A stretch of DNA of 64,000 nt from a bacterium (GTDB taxonomy: Bacteria; Latescibacterota; Latescibacteria; Latescibacterales; Latescibacteraceae): the NCBI GenBank assembly GCA_021372535.1, contig JAJFUH010000234.1, forward strand, positions 1 through 64,000, given 5' to 3'. The notes under the pieces were generated by a model. That model was not told the DNA's origin and made no database searches. It worked only from the letters and a program-made list of their open reading frames with translations. The translations under genes were made by a program, and so were the position numbers. Below, in pieces: positions 9,551 to 18,486 of the stretch (the first letter of the stretch is position 1; each line of letters begins with the position of its first letter).

Positions 9551-10552
9551 TCACTTCGTGTTCTTCCCCACAAAATCTTTGAGTGCGGCAAGATCGGCGG
9601 TTTTATCCGCAGGGTAGTCATAGGGGAACAGCCACCAGTCCTCGGTAAAAGATGCGCTCTGGCCGGGTTTCAGAAATTCGGTCGGCCCGATGGGCTCAAG
9701 CTCGCACATTTCCTCTTTATTGTACCAGAGCGAAATGGTATATGCGGCAACCTCGCCGTACGCCCGCTCGGGGTATACGGGGAATTTTTTAACAAACAGG
9801 AGATTGCTCCGGGTGATATACCCCAGCCAGCCTTCGTACGAATCGACACCGAATTTAGGCTGCGGCGGCGTGCCGAGCAGTTCGAGAAAGCCATCACGGA
9901 CCCTGACATTCGGGTGCTCGTCGTGACGGTAGTTGAGCACCGGTCCGGGGCCGTAGATGATGTACCCGAGGGGGAACCTGCTCCGGGTGCCGAGCGGAAC
10001 GAGACAGATGCCGCCGCCCTCGGCGAAGGTGCGGCTCCAGTGGTTGTATTCCTTTGGAGAATTGCTGATGTTTTTGATGGTCTGGGTGAAACTGAGATGG
10101 CACGAGCCTTTTTCGAGCCTGAATTCCCTGACAAGCTGAACGCCCGAAGAGCTGTCCTCGACGCTTGTCATGCGCGCTGCGCGGGGGCCGGTGATCTCGG
10201 CTTTCCATGGGCCTGACCAGATCGCCCGGTGTGAAGGCGCTTTCATTTCGGGTCCGAAATCGCAGCGCCCGCCGGTGGGATCGAAGTTCTTTCCGCCCGG
10301 AGTCGGTACCCAGCCATCCTGCACGGGATCGACATGAAGAGCGTTTTTCCCGTTGAGGGAATATTCGAGCACCCTTCCGCCGCAGTTCGGTTCGAGGACG
10401 ACCCTGACCGTGCCGTTCGTAAGCTCCACACACCCGGAATAGCCATGACTGGTAACCCATGCGGTACCCTCGGGGGTTTTTTGTCCGGCAGCCAAATTGC
10501 ATGTCAGTATTGCCAGTCCCGTAATAAGCCCGGCAGCGATTGTTTTTTTCAT
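9551..10552 (-). CDS. Secreted galactose-mutarotase-fold protein (DUF4380-like)
   Basis: A 333-residue protein. I start it at the ATG at 10552, which has a GAAAGGGAC ribosome site and gives a clean signal peptide (MKKTIAAGLITGLAIL, cleaved after about residue 22, near LAAG-QK). The open frame extends 32 codons further upstream, but those look non-coding. The body has the all-beta pattern of mutarotase-like sugar-binding proteins: 'VELTNGTVRVVLEPNCGGRV', then a 'YNHWSRTFAEGG' segment. It is probably a periplasmic sugar-binding or epimerase-like protein. Catalytic residues are not certain from sequence alone. Confidence 0.75.
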   Translation of the reverse strand: MKKTIAAGLITGLAILTCNLAAGQKTPEGTAWVTSHGYSGCVELTNGTVRVVLEPNCGGRVLEYSLNGKNALHVDPVQDGWVPTPGGKNFDPTGGRCDFGPEMKAPSHRAIWSGPWKAEITGPRAARMTSVEDSSSGVQLVREFRLEKGSCHLSFTQTIKNISNSPKEYNHWSRTFAEGGGICLVPLGTRSRFPLGYIIYGPGPVLNYRHDEHPNVRVRDGFLELLGTPPQPKFGVDSYEGWLGYITRSNLLFVKKFPVYPERAYGEVAAYTISLWYNKEEMCELEPIGPTEFLKPGQSASFTEDWWLFPYDYPADKTADLAALKDFVGKNTK

Positions 10553-10672
10553 ATACTCGTCCCTTTCTTTTGATTCGATGTCGCGGTATACAGAAAATGT
10601 CTGACCACAAAGACACAAATAGCCATAACAAATTGTATATACTATCATGAGTCCTTATTGATCGTTCACGTC

Positions 10673-10762
10673 AATAAAAAGTATAATAAAAACAAATCCG
10701 CGTATATCCGCACAATCCGCGAAAATCCGTGTTCTATTAATTTTTTATGAACAGGTCGGATT
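10673..10762. repeat. A/T-rich repeat with AATCCGCGAAAATCCG core
   Basis: Bases about 10694-10756 (AAATCCGCG...AATCCGCGAAAATCCGTGTTCTATTAA...TGAACAGG) resemble 61727-61770 (AAATCCGCGAAAATCAGCGTTCTATAAAA...TGAACAGG) and, reversed, bases 345-365. The element abuts the 3' end of a gene in the first two cases, so it may carry terminator or processing signals. This is not proven. Confidence 0.6.
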
Positions 10763-12156
10763 TACAGTTCCAGCTCGAAATGCTGCCCGAAATCGGGGAT
10801 GACAACATCCCACCCGAACGCTGCCCGTATCTTTTCAGCCAGCGCAGTGCGGGCTTCCGGCTCTCCATGGACGATGAACGTCTTCTCGGGCGGCCTGTTG
10901 AAACCCATGAGCCATGCGAGTATCTCGTTGTAGTCACCATGGCCGGAAAACCCTGAGATATTTTCGACCTTTGCCCGCACGGGAACCTGTTCGCCGTGGA
11001 TTTTGACCTCGGTTTCTCCTTCGAGGATAGACCTGCCGCGTGTGCCTTCGGCCTGATAACCGATAAACAGGAGGGTATTGTCCGGATTCGGCAGCCGCTG
11101 TTTCAGATGGTGGAGAATACGGCCTCCCGTGGCCATGCCGCTCGACGAGACGATGATCGCCCGGTCTCGTATGGTGTTGATGGCTTTCGATTCGTTTTTC
11201 GACGGACACTCGATGAGCCGCTTCGGATGAAATATGTGTTTACCACGGAGAGTCAGGACTCTGCTGGTCAGGTCCATGTCGGGGATACGGTTCTCGAAAA
11301 TGGCAGTCGCATGAATGGACATGGGCGAATCGAGGTAGATCGGCAGATCGGGGATTATTCCCTGTTCTTCGAGCTCGCGGATGATATAGAGCAGCGTCTG
11401 CGTGCGGCCGACAGCAAACGAGGGAATGATGAGAACTCCGCCGCGTTCGAGGCTCTCGTTGATGATCCGTGCAAGCTCCTCGGCCGGAGGACGGGTGTCG
11501 TGGAGACGGTCGCCGTAGGTGGATTCGAGGACGAGATAGTCGACATTGTAAACCTGGACGGGGTCGCTCAGGACCGGCTGCCCGGGCCGTCCATAATCGC
11601 CGCTGAACAGGATTTTCCGCGTTTTCCCGCTTACGTTCGTCTTGATGTCGATGAACGCGGAGCCGAGGATATGCCCGGCATCCTTCAGTTTTACCCTGGT
11701 TGCGCCGGTCATGGGAAAATCCTCACCGTAATGAAGCGGGGAAAACAGGGCGAGCGCCTTTTCGGCGTCCTTCACGGTGTAGAGGGGCATCGCAGGCGAA
11801 TGCTTGGAGAATCCCTTCCTGTTGGCCAGCGCGGCGTCTTCTTCCTGGAGGTGCGCGCTGTCACGGAGGAGGATTTCACACAGGTCATGTGTCGTATGGG
11901 TACAGTGGATGGAGCCGGAGAAACCATCACGGCAGAAACGGGGAAGATATCCCGTATGATCGATATGGGCATGGGTCACGAACACCGTGTCGATTTCTGA
12001 GGGCGAAACGGGAAACGGGTCCCAGTTGCGCAGGCGGTTTTCCTTGGTTCCCTGAAACAGCCCGCAGTCGACGAGCATTTTTTTACCGTCAAGCTCCAGA
12101 AGGAACCGTGACCCGGTCACCGTGCCGGTCGCGCCGAAAAATGTAAGTGTCGCCAA
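10762..12156 (-). CDS. Metallo-beta-lactamase/beta-CASP RNase-like hydrolase
   Basis: A 464-residue protein. The MBL zinc motif HAHIDH lies near residues 62-67 and further ligands lie in DAGHILGSA. An FSGDYGRPGQP strand follows, then the beta-CASP domain (ESTYGDR) and a C-terminal RMMBL-type segment with VHGEPEART. This matches bacterial relatives of CPSF73/Ysh1 exonucleases, which act on RNA in the cytoplasm. I chose the TTG at 12156: GAGGAG lies 7 bases upstream, and family members begin just before 'LTFFGATGTVTGS'. The ATG at 12207 has no ribosome site. The stop is close to the next repeat. Confidence 0.9.
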   Translation of the reverse strand: MATLTFFGATGTVTGSRFLLELDGKKMLVDCGLFQGTKENRLRNWDPFPVSPSEIDTVFVTHAHIDHTGYLPRFCRDGFSGSIHCTHTTHDLCEILLRDSAHLQEEDAALANRKGFSKHSPAMPLYTVKDAEKALALFSPLHYGEDFPMTGATRVKLKDAGHILGSAFIDIKTNVSGKTRKILFSGDYGRPGQPVLSDPVQVYNVDYLVLESTYGDRLHDTRPPAEELARIINESLERGGVLIIPSFAVGRTQTLLYIIRELEEQGIIPDLPIYLDSPMSIHATAIFENRIPDMDLTSRVLTLRGKHIFHPKRLIECPSKNESKAINTIRDRAIIVSSSGMATGGRILHHLKQRLPNPDNTLLFIGYQAEGTRGRSILEGETEVKIHGEQVPVRAKVENISGFSGHGDYNEILAWLMGFNRPPEKTFIVHGEPEARTALAEKIRAAFGWDVVIPDFGQHFELEL

Positions 12157-12214
12157 AAACACTCTCCTCGTTATATGGTTCGTCGGTTGAACAATAAGTG
12201 CGGGCAACCCGCGG

Positions 12215-13282
12215 TCAGTCGCCGTAATCTTCCCTGATCCAGACGCGCTGCTCTTCGATGTTTTTATGGAGCCGGTATTTCACGATGTGTTTCGTATAAT
12301 CCGGGCCGAGAATCTTCATCTTCGATATATCGTCGTTGCCCATGCCCGCCGCCGCGCACCACTGGAGATATTTGACCTCCCTGTAATCGATGCCCATGAG
12401 CTCGACTCCGAGACGGTCGGCGGCTACAAAATCGGTGCTTGCCACCGCAACGCCGTGCTCGATAGGATCGCCGCTCACCGGGCCGCTACCCTCCATCCCC
12501 ACCACGCCATCCAGAACGGAGAGATCGGGATGCACACCGTACGTGGCAAGCGTGTACATGTTGTAGCTCAGCCCGCGGTTTCCGCCCGAATGCATTTTGG
12601 GCTTTTCGTTTCTCCCCTCGCGCTGCTGCTGTTTGTAGCGGTTGATGGGAGATCCCATGGCGATATTTTTGAGCGAGAGCGTGGCGAAGACATTATCGTG
12701 CGTTTTAAAGCGGGTCGGAGAGATGAGAAATACATCGGGATCGAGAAAAGTGTCGACGATGCTGATTGCCAGGGGATGGAACTGTTCCCCGAGGATAAAT
12801 TTCGTGACTGTCGGACGGTCGTTGAGATCGACGAATTCGACGTTGTATTCCTTGAGGAGCGGCATGTACCCGTAGTTTTCGAATCCGACAAGGGTGCTTA
12901 CCGCTCCGGCGGCGGTCGCTTCGCCGAGGGTGATTTTTTTAGGGTATATCGGTTTGAGGAAATCGAGAATGCCGCGGACAAAATTGACATCGGTCGCGTT
13001 AAGCTGCCACTTTTTGACTACCTGCCCCATGTTGACTTTTATGACAACCCTCTTATCCCCGATGGATTTGACTATCTCGTCTTCGAGGGGCTTCAGGGCA
13101 TTGTAGGATGCTTCCCGCTGATCCCTGCTCGTCACGAACGATACGGTGCCGGTTCCGGGAACGGCGGATTTTGCGGAAGCTTTCCCCGTCAAGCCGAGTG
13201 TACCGAGCGTCAGACCCGCCGCACCGGCCGACATCTGTTTCAAAAAAAGCCTTCGACAGGCTTTTTCCTGTTTTTCGTTCAT
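12215..13282 (-). CDS. Tat-exported DUF362 protein (copy A)
   Basis: A 355-residue protein starting at the ATG at 13282, with AAGGAG 9 bases upstream. A twin-arginine-type leader (CRRLFLKQMSAGAAG, hydrophobic to about residue 37) predicts folded export. The remainder is a DUF362 domain: 'VVIKVNMGQ', 'KITLGEAT', 'FVDLNDRPTV', 'LISPTRFKTHDN', 'GVVGMEGSGPVSG'. DUF362 proteins are often linked to iron-sulfur or redox proteins, but their reaction is unknown. This copy has no ferredoxin extension. It is a close relative of the gene at 14307-15392, and the two flank a phosphodiesterase. All three are on one strand with small gaps, so they may be co-transcribed. Confidence 0.85.
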   Translation of the reverse strand: MNEKQEKACRRLFLKQMSAGAAGLTLGTLGLTGKASAKSAVPGTGTVSFVTSRDQREASYNALKPLEDEIVKSIGDKRVVIKVNMGQVVKKWQLNATDVNFVRGILDFLKPIYPKKITLGEATAAGAVSTLVGFENYGYMPLLKEYNVEFVDLNDRPTVTKFILGEQFHPLAISIVDTFLDPDVFLISPTRFKTHDNVFATLSLKNIAMGSPINRYKQQQREGRNEKPKMHSGGNRGLSYNMYTLATYGVHPDLSVLDGVVGMEGSGPVSGDPIEHGVAVASTDFVAADRLGVELMGIDYREVKYLQWCAAAGMGNDDISKMKILGPDYTKHIVKYRLHKNIEEQRVWIREDYGD

Positions 13283-13321
13283 GGAGAATACTCCTTGCAT
13301 ATAATCATATTCGGTCAGCAA

Positions 13322-14215
13322 TCACTTTTTCACTTTTGACGTGTCGACCGGTTTTGTTCCATATTCGTTCAGAGTTTTAAGGCACAGATCGAGGTTGTCG
13401 GTGAGGATATAGTCCGCACCGGCCCCGATAAGCGTTCTCAGCGGTTCAGCTTCACTCGCGCAGCAGTAATTTGCTTTAACGTCATACCGGTGAAGAATAC
13501 TGACGGACTTTTCAACGACATCTTTGGGAATCGGGGTCACCCAGTAGACAAGCTGAATAATATCGATATGTCCGTTGATTTCCTTCCCGGGATTCAATTT
13601 CCGGTACTTTTCCAATACGTCCTTGTCGATACCGGTTATTTTCTCCGTAACAGGTTCTTTGTCGATTACGAAGCCCGTGCAGAGCTTGATACCCGGAACC
13701 GAGGCTCTCGCCGCCGCCATGGCTTCCTGTGCTTCCGAACCGCCGATGCTTATAAAACAGTGGTCGAGGCGACCCAGGTCAGAGACGAGCCGTGCGACCG
13801 GAACCGTGGTTTCCGAGCCGCCTTTGACATGGATGTTGCACAGTATTTCATGGGGAATCGCTTCGAGGGCTTCCCGCAGTTCGGGAATCTTCGTTCCCTT
13901 GAATTCGGGTTTGTACCAGCTTCCAGCATCGAGCGTTCTGAGTTTCTCGAAGGTCAAATCGGAAACTTTCCCCGTGCCGTCGGTCGTACGGTCAACCGTA
14001 CCATCGTGCATGAGAACGAGTTTACCGTCCAGAGATAATTGCGCATCGATCTCGATCTGGTGTGCCCCTTTACGGACAGCCGACACTATTGCCGGCAGAG
14101 TGTTTTCGGGGGCGCTCATCGTGTCACCCCGATGAGCGCACGCACCCGTACAGAACGCTGATGGCGCCGAAATAACAGAAGCGAGCAAAAAGGCGATACT
14201 GGCCATTATGCGCAT
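13322..14215 (-). CDS. Secreted glycerophosphodiester phosphodiesterase
   Basis: A 297-residue protein of the GDPD TIM-barrel family, which splits glycerophosphodiesters to glycerol-3-phosphate and an alcohol using a divalent metal. The leader (MRIMASIAFLLASVISAPSAF) is removed. The catalytic motif AHRGDTMSAPENT follows at once, then EIDAQLSLDG with the metal-binding Glu and Asp, and LMHDGTVDRTT with the second catalytic His. The start at 14215 has GAAGGGA upstream; the longer frame to 14269 lacks a ribosome site. It sits between two DUF362 genes, which suggests a shared envelope theme, but a functional link is conjecture. Confidence 0.9.
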   Translation of the reverse strand: MRIMASIAFLLASVISAPSAFCTGACAHRGDTMSAPENTLPAIVSAVRKGAHQIEIDAQLSLDGKLVLMHDGTVDRTTDGTGKVSDLTFEKLRTLDAGSWYKPEFKGTKIPELREALEAIPHEILCNIHVKGGSETTVPVARLVSDLGRLDHCFISIGGSEAQEAMAAARASVPGIKLCTGFVIDKEPVTEKITGIDKDVLEKYRKLNPGKEINGHIDIIQLVYWVTPIPKDVVEKSVSILHRYDVKANYCCASEAEPLRTLIGAGADYILTDNLDLCLKTLNEYGTKPVDTSKVKK

Positions 14216-14306
14216 ATTTTTATTCCCTTCGAATTGCCGGATCGCGATGAAAAAACCGGTGCTGACCATAAAAGGATGACAAGAGTATCACGGTATATCC
14301 CGTCCG

Positions 14307-15392
14307 TCATTCCTTCTTTTCGTAATCTTCAACGAGCCATTTCCGCTGATCTTCAATATTCTGGTTGAGCTGGTATTTGACGATGTGTTTACGGTAGTCA
14401 GGGCCGTTGATTTTTATCGCGGACAGATCGTCCCGCCCCATACCGGCAGCGGCGCACCACTGAAGGTATTTCACCTCGCTGTAATCCATCCCCATGAGCT
14501 CGACGCCGAGACGGTCGGCGGCAACCCAGTCGGTGCTTGCAAGAGCCACGCCCTGTTCCACCGGAGTTCCGTTCACCGGGCCGTTACCCTCCATTCCCAC
14601 GACGCCGTCCAGAACGGCGAGATCGGGCTGGACTCCCATGGTCGCCAGGAGATACAGGTTATAGCTCAGTCCCCTGTTGCCGCCCGAGTGCATTTTCGGC
14701 TTTTCATTGCGTCCCTCGCGCTCCCGCTGCTTGTAGTGATTGATGGGGGAACCCATGACGATGTTCTTGAGCGACAGTGTCGCGATTACGCAGTTATGGG
14801 ATTTGAGCCGTGTCGCCGAGATAACGTAGACGTTCGGATCGAGATAGGAATCGATGATATTGATATCGAGCGGATGGTGTTTGTCGCTCAGGATGAATTT
14901 CTGGACAGTCGGGCGGTCGTTGAGATCGACAAATTCGACGTTGTATTCCTTGAGAATCGGCATGTACCCGTAGTTCTCGAAACCGGTCATGGTACTCTCC
15001 GCTCCGGCGGCGGTTGATTCGGCGACGATCACTTTGCGGTCGCTGATCGGCTTGAGAAAGTCGAGAATGCCGCGGACCTGGTTCGGATCGGAAGCATTGA
15101 GCCACCATTCCTTCTTGACCTGACCCATGTTGACCTTGATGACAACCTGCTTGCCCTGTATGGCTTTTCCAATTTCTTTTTCGAGGGGCTTCAGGGACTG
15201 ATAGGTCGCCTCGCGGGTGTCCTTTCCCGGCACGAAATACACCGTGCTCTCTTTCGGTCCCTCCGGCCGTGCCGATACCTCCGGAACCCGGGTGAGCGAA
15301 CCTGCCGCAACCGCTGCGGCTCCGGCTGCTACCTGCCGGAAAAATCCCCGCCTGCTGCCGGTAAACGAATCTGTGAAAACGGTATTACTCAT
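14307..15392 (-). CDS. Tat-exported DUF362 protein (copy B)
   Basis: A 361-residue protein with a textbook Tat leader (SRRGFFRQVAAGAAAVAAG, cleaved near EVSA-R). The DUF362 core matches copy A closely: VVIKVNMGQVKKEW, YGYMPILKEYNVEFVDLNDR, HSGGNRGLSYN and GVVGMEGNGPVNG are nearly the same. The whole-length similarity indicates duplication within this cluster. Conserved Cys are few, with one in LQWCAAAGMG in both copies. The reaction is unknown. It is the first gene of the presumptive three-gene run ending at 12215. Confidence 0.85.
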   Translation of the reverse strand: MSNTVFTDSFTGSRRGFFRQVAAGAAAVAAGSLTRVPEVSARPEGPKESTVYFVPGKDTREATYQSLKPLEKEIGKAIQGKQVVIKVNMGQVKKEWWLNASDPNQVRGILDFLKPISDRKVIVAESTAAGAESTMTGFENYGYMPILKEYNVEFVDLNDRPTVQKFILSDKHHPLDINIIDSYLDPNVYVISATRLKSHNCVIATLSLKNIVMGSPINHYKQREREGRNEKPKMHSGGNRGLSYNLYLLATMGVQPDLAVLDGVVGMEGNGPVNGTPVEQGVALASTDWVAADRLGVELMGMDYSEVKYLQWCAAAGMGRDDLSAIKINGPDYRKHIVKYQLNQNIEDQRKWLVEDYEKKE

Positions 15393-15450
15393 TGAATCCG
15401 ACTCCTTTTTTTATGAATATTTGATATATGAGATCAGATATACGATAGTT

Positions 15451-15684
15451 TCCCCGGATTATTCATAAACGCCGGAAAGAGCAGCGGTAACTATGATATA
15501 ATATCAATAATAACAGAATGCTATAATGTTATTTATGCTTCACATGATCCCCTTCGGCTTCGCCGTTTCCCCCTTATAAAAAAAAGGGGGAGCCAGCCCA
15601 TCTCCCCTCTTAAAAAGGGGGGATGCCGCAAGGCAGGGGGGATCTCTTATAAGAAAAAAACAAATTTATGAATAATCCGGGTTA
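15451..15684. repeat. Element bounded by inverted CCGGATTATTCATAAA
   Basis: The left end CCGGATTATTCATAAA and the right end TTTATGAATAATCCGG are perfect inverted copies. The same AATAATCCGGGTTA-like string recurs at about 29919-29935 and near 63075. Between the ends there is no open frame, only G/C-block sequence. It could be a small non-autonomous mobile element (MITE-like). No flanking duplication was established. Confidence 0.45.
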
Positions 15685-15699
15685 CATGACAAACTACTA

Positions 15700-15745
15700 A
15701 TATAAAAAACAAAATCCCGCTTCGCCACTCTAGAGATGCGGGAAA
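15700..15745 (-). terminator. Rho-independent terminator (minus strand)
   Basis: Read on the minus strand after the gene ending at 15795: CCCGC, an inner CTCTAGAG palindrome, then GCGGG, followed by ATTTTGTTTTTT. The stem is short (5 bp outer plus the inner palindrome), so the call is moderate. Confidence 0.55.
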
Positions 15746-15794
15746 TCGTTATTGGTTCCCGTTCACCGGCGCTGCGCGCGTGGTTACCGCGCTC

Positions 15795-17543
15795 CTATCC
15801 TTTCACCTGCATGCGTATCGAGTACAGCGCTTTTTTAGTCGTGATAAAAAGGGTCTGACGGTCTTTGCCGCCGAAACAGATATTGGTCGGCTGGCCGGGT
15901 ACCTTGATGGTCTCGATTTTTACCCCCGTCGGGTCGTACACCGACACATTATTGGAATCGGTGATATACACGTTACCCAGAACATCCACCGTCATCCCGT
16001 CAATGCCCTCGTCGGCAAACAACTGCCTGTCCGAAAGGGTGCCATCCCCGTTTATGGTATACACATAGGTCTTCTGCGGTTTTGTATCCGTCACATAGAG
16101 CAGTTTCCCGTCGGGCGACCCGACCACCCCGTTCGGCATTTCGATATCTTTGGTAACTCCCATGACCTTCGCACGGTCAGGGGTTATATAAAACACATAC
16201 TGGGCGTCCTGTTCGACATCGCGAAACCGTCCGAAATCGGGGTCGGAGAAGTAGATGCCGCCTTTCGGATCGACCCAGACGTCGTTGGGGCCGTTGAGCT
16301 TTTTATTGTCGTATCTTTCGGCTAAAATGACCTTCGATCCGCTGCTGTCGATTTCGACCATTCGTCGGCTGAACGACTCGCAGACAACGAGCTTCCCGTC
16401 GCGGTTAAAAAACATGCCGTTGGGTCCGCCGGGGTCTTCAAGGAAAAGCGAAATCGTACCGTCCGGGCGGCGAACAAGTATTTTATTGTCGAAAGGTTCC
16501 GTGAAATACAGATTCCCTTCGGGGTCGCACGCCGGTCCCTCGGCAAAAGGGATTTTCTCGGCGCACGGTTCGAGTTTCGCTCCCGGCGCAACAACATGAG
16601 CGTCTTCGGGCCAGTAATCCTTCGGGAAATAGACCCGTACATCGGGATGCATGGTGTAGAGACGGTACCGGAAGCCGTCCGAAACGAGGATTCCGCTCGA
16701 CTTGTCGCCCGTCACAACCGGGTTGCCGGGATACTTTTTCCACGTGATCAGATCGGTCGACATTGCCACACAGGTTGTCCAGTCGCGCCAGGGCCGCTCC
16801 GCGCACGCATGGTAGTAGCCGTAATACCTGTCGTTATAACGGATCACCTGGTTGAGCGCCACTGCTTCACGGTCGTACGGTTCGGGGCCCATGGCTATGA
16901 CCGGTTCGTCGCGCACATTGGTCCAGACTTTACGGTCGGTCGATGTGGCGAGCCATATGCCCTCGTCTTTCCGTTCGTAGAAGAGGTACCATGTCGCGCC
17001 CTCGATTATAGCCGAGGGGGTGCCGTACGGCCCGGGGCTGAGCCGCTGACCCGTAGTAAGCCGTATATCGAGGCTGCCCTGATCCTCCCAGTGAATCCGG
17101 TCGGTCGATGTGAGCATGTGCGCGATGTCGTCACGGCCTTCCGCGAACATGTAGTATGTATCGCCGTCTTTCACCACCTGCATGTCCTCGACCCATGAGC
17201 CGGTGAAAATCGGGTTGCCGGGCCAGCGCGTCCAGGTGAAACCGTCCGGCGATGTCGCATAACCGAGGTACTTCGTGTCCGAACTGCCGTCGTTGTAGCC
17301 GGTATACCAGAGATGGTACATGTCTCCCTCATGGAGTATGTATCCCCGTTCACGTATCATGAGGTCCCATGTATCCGCTCCGGTTCCGGTGAAGACGGGA
17401 TTGCCGCGGTAGGGAACGAAATCGACGATTTCACGGGGGAACTCGCCGGACCCTGCTTTCTGACCGGGCGCCTTCTCCTGAGTGTAGCAGCCGGCGAGAA
17501 CCATAATCAGCGCCGATAAAAACAGCCGTTTTCCGAAAATCAT
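15795..17543 (-). CDS. Lipoprotein fusion: GH43/GH32-like propeller plus SMP-30/gluconolactonase domain
   Basis: A 582-residue protein. I start it at 17543 (GGAGGGTC upstream), giving a lipobox VLAGC with Cys19; the open frame to 17753 overlaps the neighbour and lacks a leader. Residues about 45-320 resemble five-bladed glycoside-hydrolase propellers (GH32/43/68-like): 'YRGNPVFTG', 'YHLWYTG', 'YATSPDGFTWTR', 'YYMFAEG'. From about 325 there is an SMP-30 propeller: FAEGPACDPEGNLYF, GPNDVWVDPKGG and GIDGMTVD supply the usual Glu, Asn and Asp metal ligands. The fusion could split a sugar and then hydrolyse its lactone. The specific substrate is unknown. It is adjacent to a free SMP-30 gene. Confidence 0.8.
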   Translation of the reverse strand: MIFGKRLFLSALIMVLAGCYTQEKAPGQKAGSGEFPREIVDFVPYRGNPVFTGTGADTWDLMIRERGYILHEGDMYHLWYTGYNDGSSDTKYLGYATSPDGFTWTRWPGNPIFTGSWVEDMQVVKDGDTYYMFAEGRDDIAHMLTSTDRIHWEDQGSLDIRLTTGQRLSPGPYGTPSAIIEGATWYLFYERKDEGIWLATSTDRKVWTNVRDEPVIAMGPEPYDREAVALNQVIRYNDRYYGYYHACAERPWRDWTTCVAMSTDLITWKKYPGNPVVTGDKSSGILVSDGFRYRLYTMHPDVRVYFPKDYWPEDAHVVAPGAKLEPCAEKIPFAEGPACDPEGNLYFTEPFDNKILVRRPDGTISLFLEDPGGPNGMFFNRDGKLVVCESFSRRMVEIDSSGSKVILAERYDNKKLNGPNDVWVDPKGGIYFSDPDFGRFRDVEQDAQYVFYITPDRAKVMGVTKDIEMPNGVVGSPDGKLLYVTDTKPQKTYVYTINGDGTLSDRQLFADEGIDGMTVDVLGNVYITDSNNVSVYDPTGVKIETIKVPGQPTNICFGGKDRQTLFITTKKALYSIRMQVKG

Positions 17544-17592
17544 GAATGTCCGACCCTCCGCAGTGATTGTTATACGGCCTGTTCGACCGCAT

Positions 17593-18486
17593 TCATAATC
17601 CCTTAATCCGTGTTCTGATCGAGTAAACCGATGTTCGCGCGGTAATGAAGAGCGTTTGTTTATCCTTTCCCCCGAAACAGACATTGGCCGCCGTCTCTGG
17701 AACCGCGATCGTATCGATTTTTTCGCCCGCCGGGTTATATACCGTGACAGCATCGCCCGTCAGGTACACGTTGCCTTCGGTGTCGATTGCCAGACCGTCA
17801 TCCCCCTCAGGCGCAAAGAGCCGTTTCCCCGAAAGCGAGCCGTCTTTATTGACTGTGTACACATAGGTCTTCTTTTCGTTCCAGTCGCTTACATAGACCA
17901 GCTTACCATCCGGTGTGCCGATGATCCCGTTCGGCTTGACCATGTCGCCGGCAGCCGCGATGAGCTTTGTACGGTCGGGTGACAGGTACATGACACGGTC
18001 GCGGCCGTTTTCTCTGCCCCAGAAGGGATCGGTGAAGTAGATACCGCCTTTCGGGTCAAGCCACAGGTCGTTCGGGGCGTTGAACGGTTTCCCCTCGAAC
18101 GAATCGGCGATGACGGTTATGCCGCCCTTCGAGTCGATGGACGCGATCTGTCCCGGGGCGCCGGTACAGGCGATGATTTTCCCGTCCCTGTCGAGATAGA
18201 GCCCGTTTGCCCGGTGAGCTTCCTTGAGAAAGACCTCGGCGGCGCCGTCCGGGGGCATTTTGTAGAGGAGGTTGTTACGGTTGTCGGTGAAAAAGAGGTT
18301 CCCTTCGCGGTCCTCGACCGGTCCTTCGGCCCAGGTGAAACCGGTCGCGAGTTTTTTGAGCTCGGCGCCCGGTGCGACGACTCCGGTTTTTTTCGGTGTG
18401 TTCTGGCCGTTCGCGACATGTATGCAGGCCAGCAGCGCGGCTGAGCACAGGAGAGCTGTCAATACAATCCGGTATCTGATCACCAT
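17593..18486 (-). CDS. Secreted SMP-30/gluconolactonase-like protein
   Basis: A 297-residue protein with a signal peptide (cleaved near VANG-Q). The six-bladed SMP-30 propeller begins with TWAEGPVEDREGNLFFTD (ligand Glu), continues with NAPNDLWLDPKGGIYFTDP (Asn) and ends with GDDGLAIDTEGNVYL (Asp). Members hydrolyse aldonolactones with a divalent metal. It is upstream on the same strand of the fusion lipoprotein, whose C-terminal half is its homologue, including the shared KTYVYTINxDGxLS and CFGGKDxQTLFIT stretches. Location is periplasm or outside. The ribosome site AAGGAAA is rather far (11 bases) from the ATG. Confidence 0.85.
   Translation of the reverse strand: MVIRYRIVLTALLCSAALLACIHVANGQNTPKKTGVVAPGAELKKLATGFTWAEGPVEDREGNLFFTDNRNNLLYKMPPDGAAEVFLKEAHRANGLYLDRDGKIIACTGAPGQIASIDSKGGITVIADSFEGKPFNAPNDLWLDPKGGIYFTDPFWGRENGRDRVMYLSPDRTKLIAAAGDMVKPNGIIGTPDGKLVYVSDWNEKKTYVYTVNKDGSLSGKRLFAPEGDDGLAIDTEGNVYLTGDAVTVYNPAGEKIDTIAVPETAANVCFGGKDKQTLFITARTSVYSIRTRIKGL

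Larger units (their letters stand above)
15393..15794. other. Intergenic region with low-complexity repeat and terminator
   Basis: No gene is seen. Bases about 15541-15655 are a C/G-block repeat (CCCCTTCGGCTTCGCC, CCCCCTTATA.., AAAAAGGGGGGATGCCGCAAGGCAGGGGGGATC) resembling the interspersed elements elsewhere in the window. Inverted fragments CCCCGGATTATTCATAAA (near 15451) and TTTATGAATAATCCGGGT (near 15665) flank it on either side. A terminator for the minus-strand gene to the right lies at 15700-15745. Confidence 0.65.

Noticed and set aside
15541-15655. A second copy of the 141/3667 repeat
   Set aside because: It shares only G/C-block character; the diagnostic CGTCACTTCGTGAC and GAAGCGAAGCGAAG words are absent.
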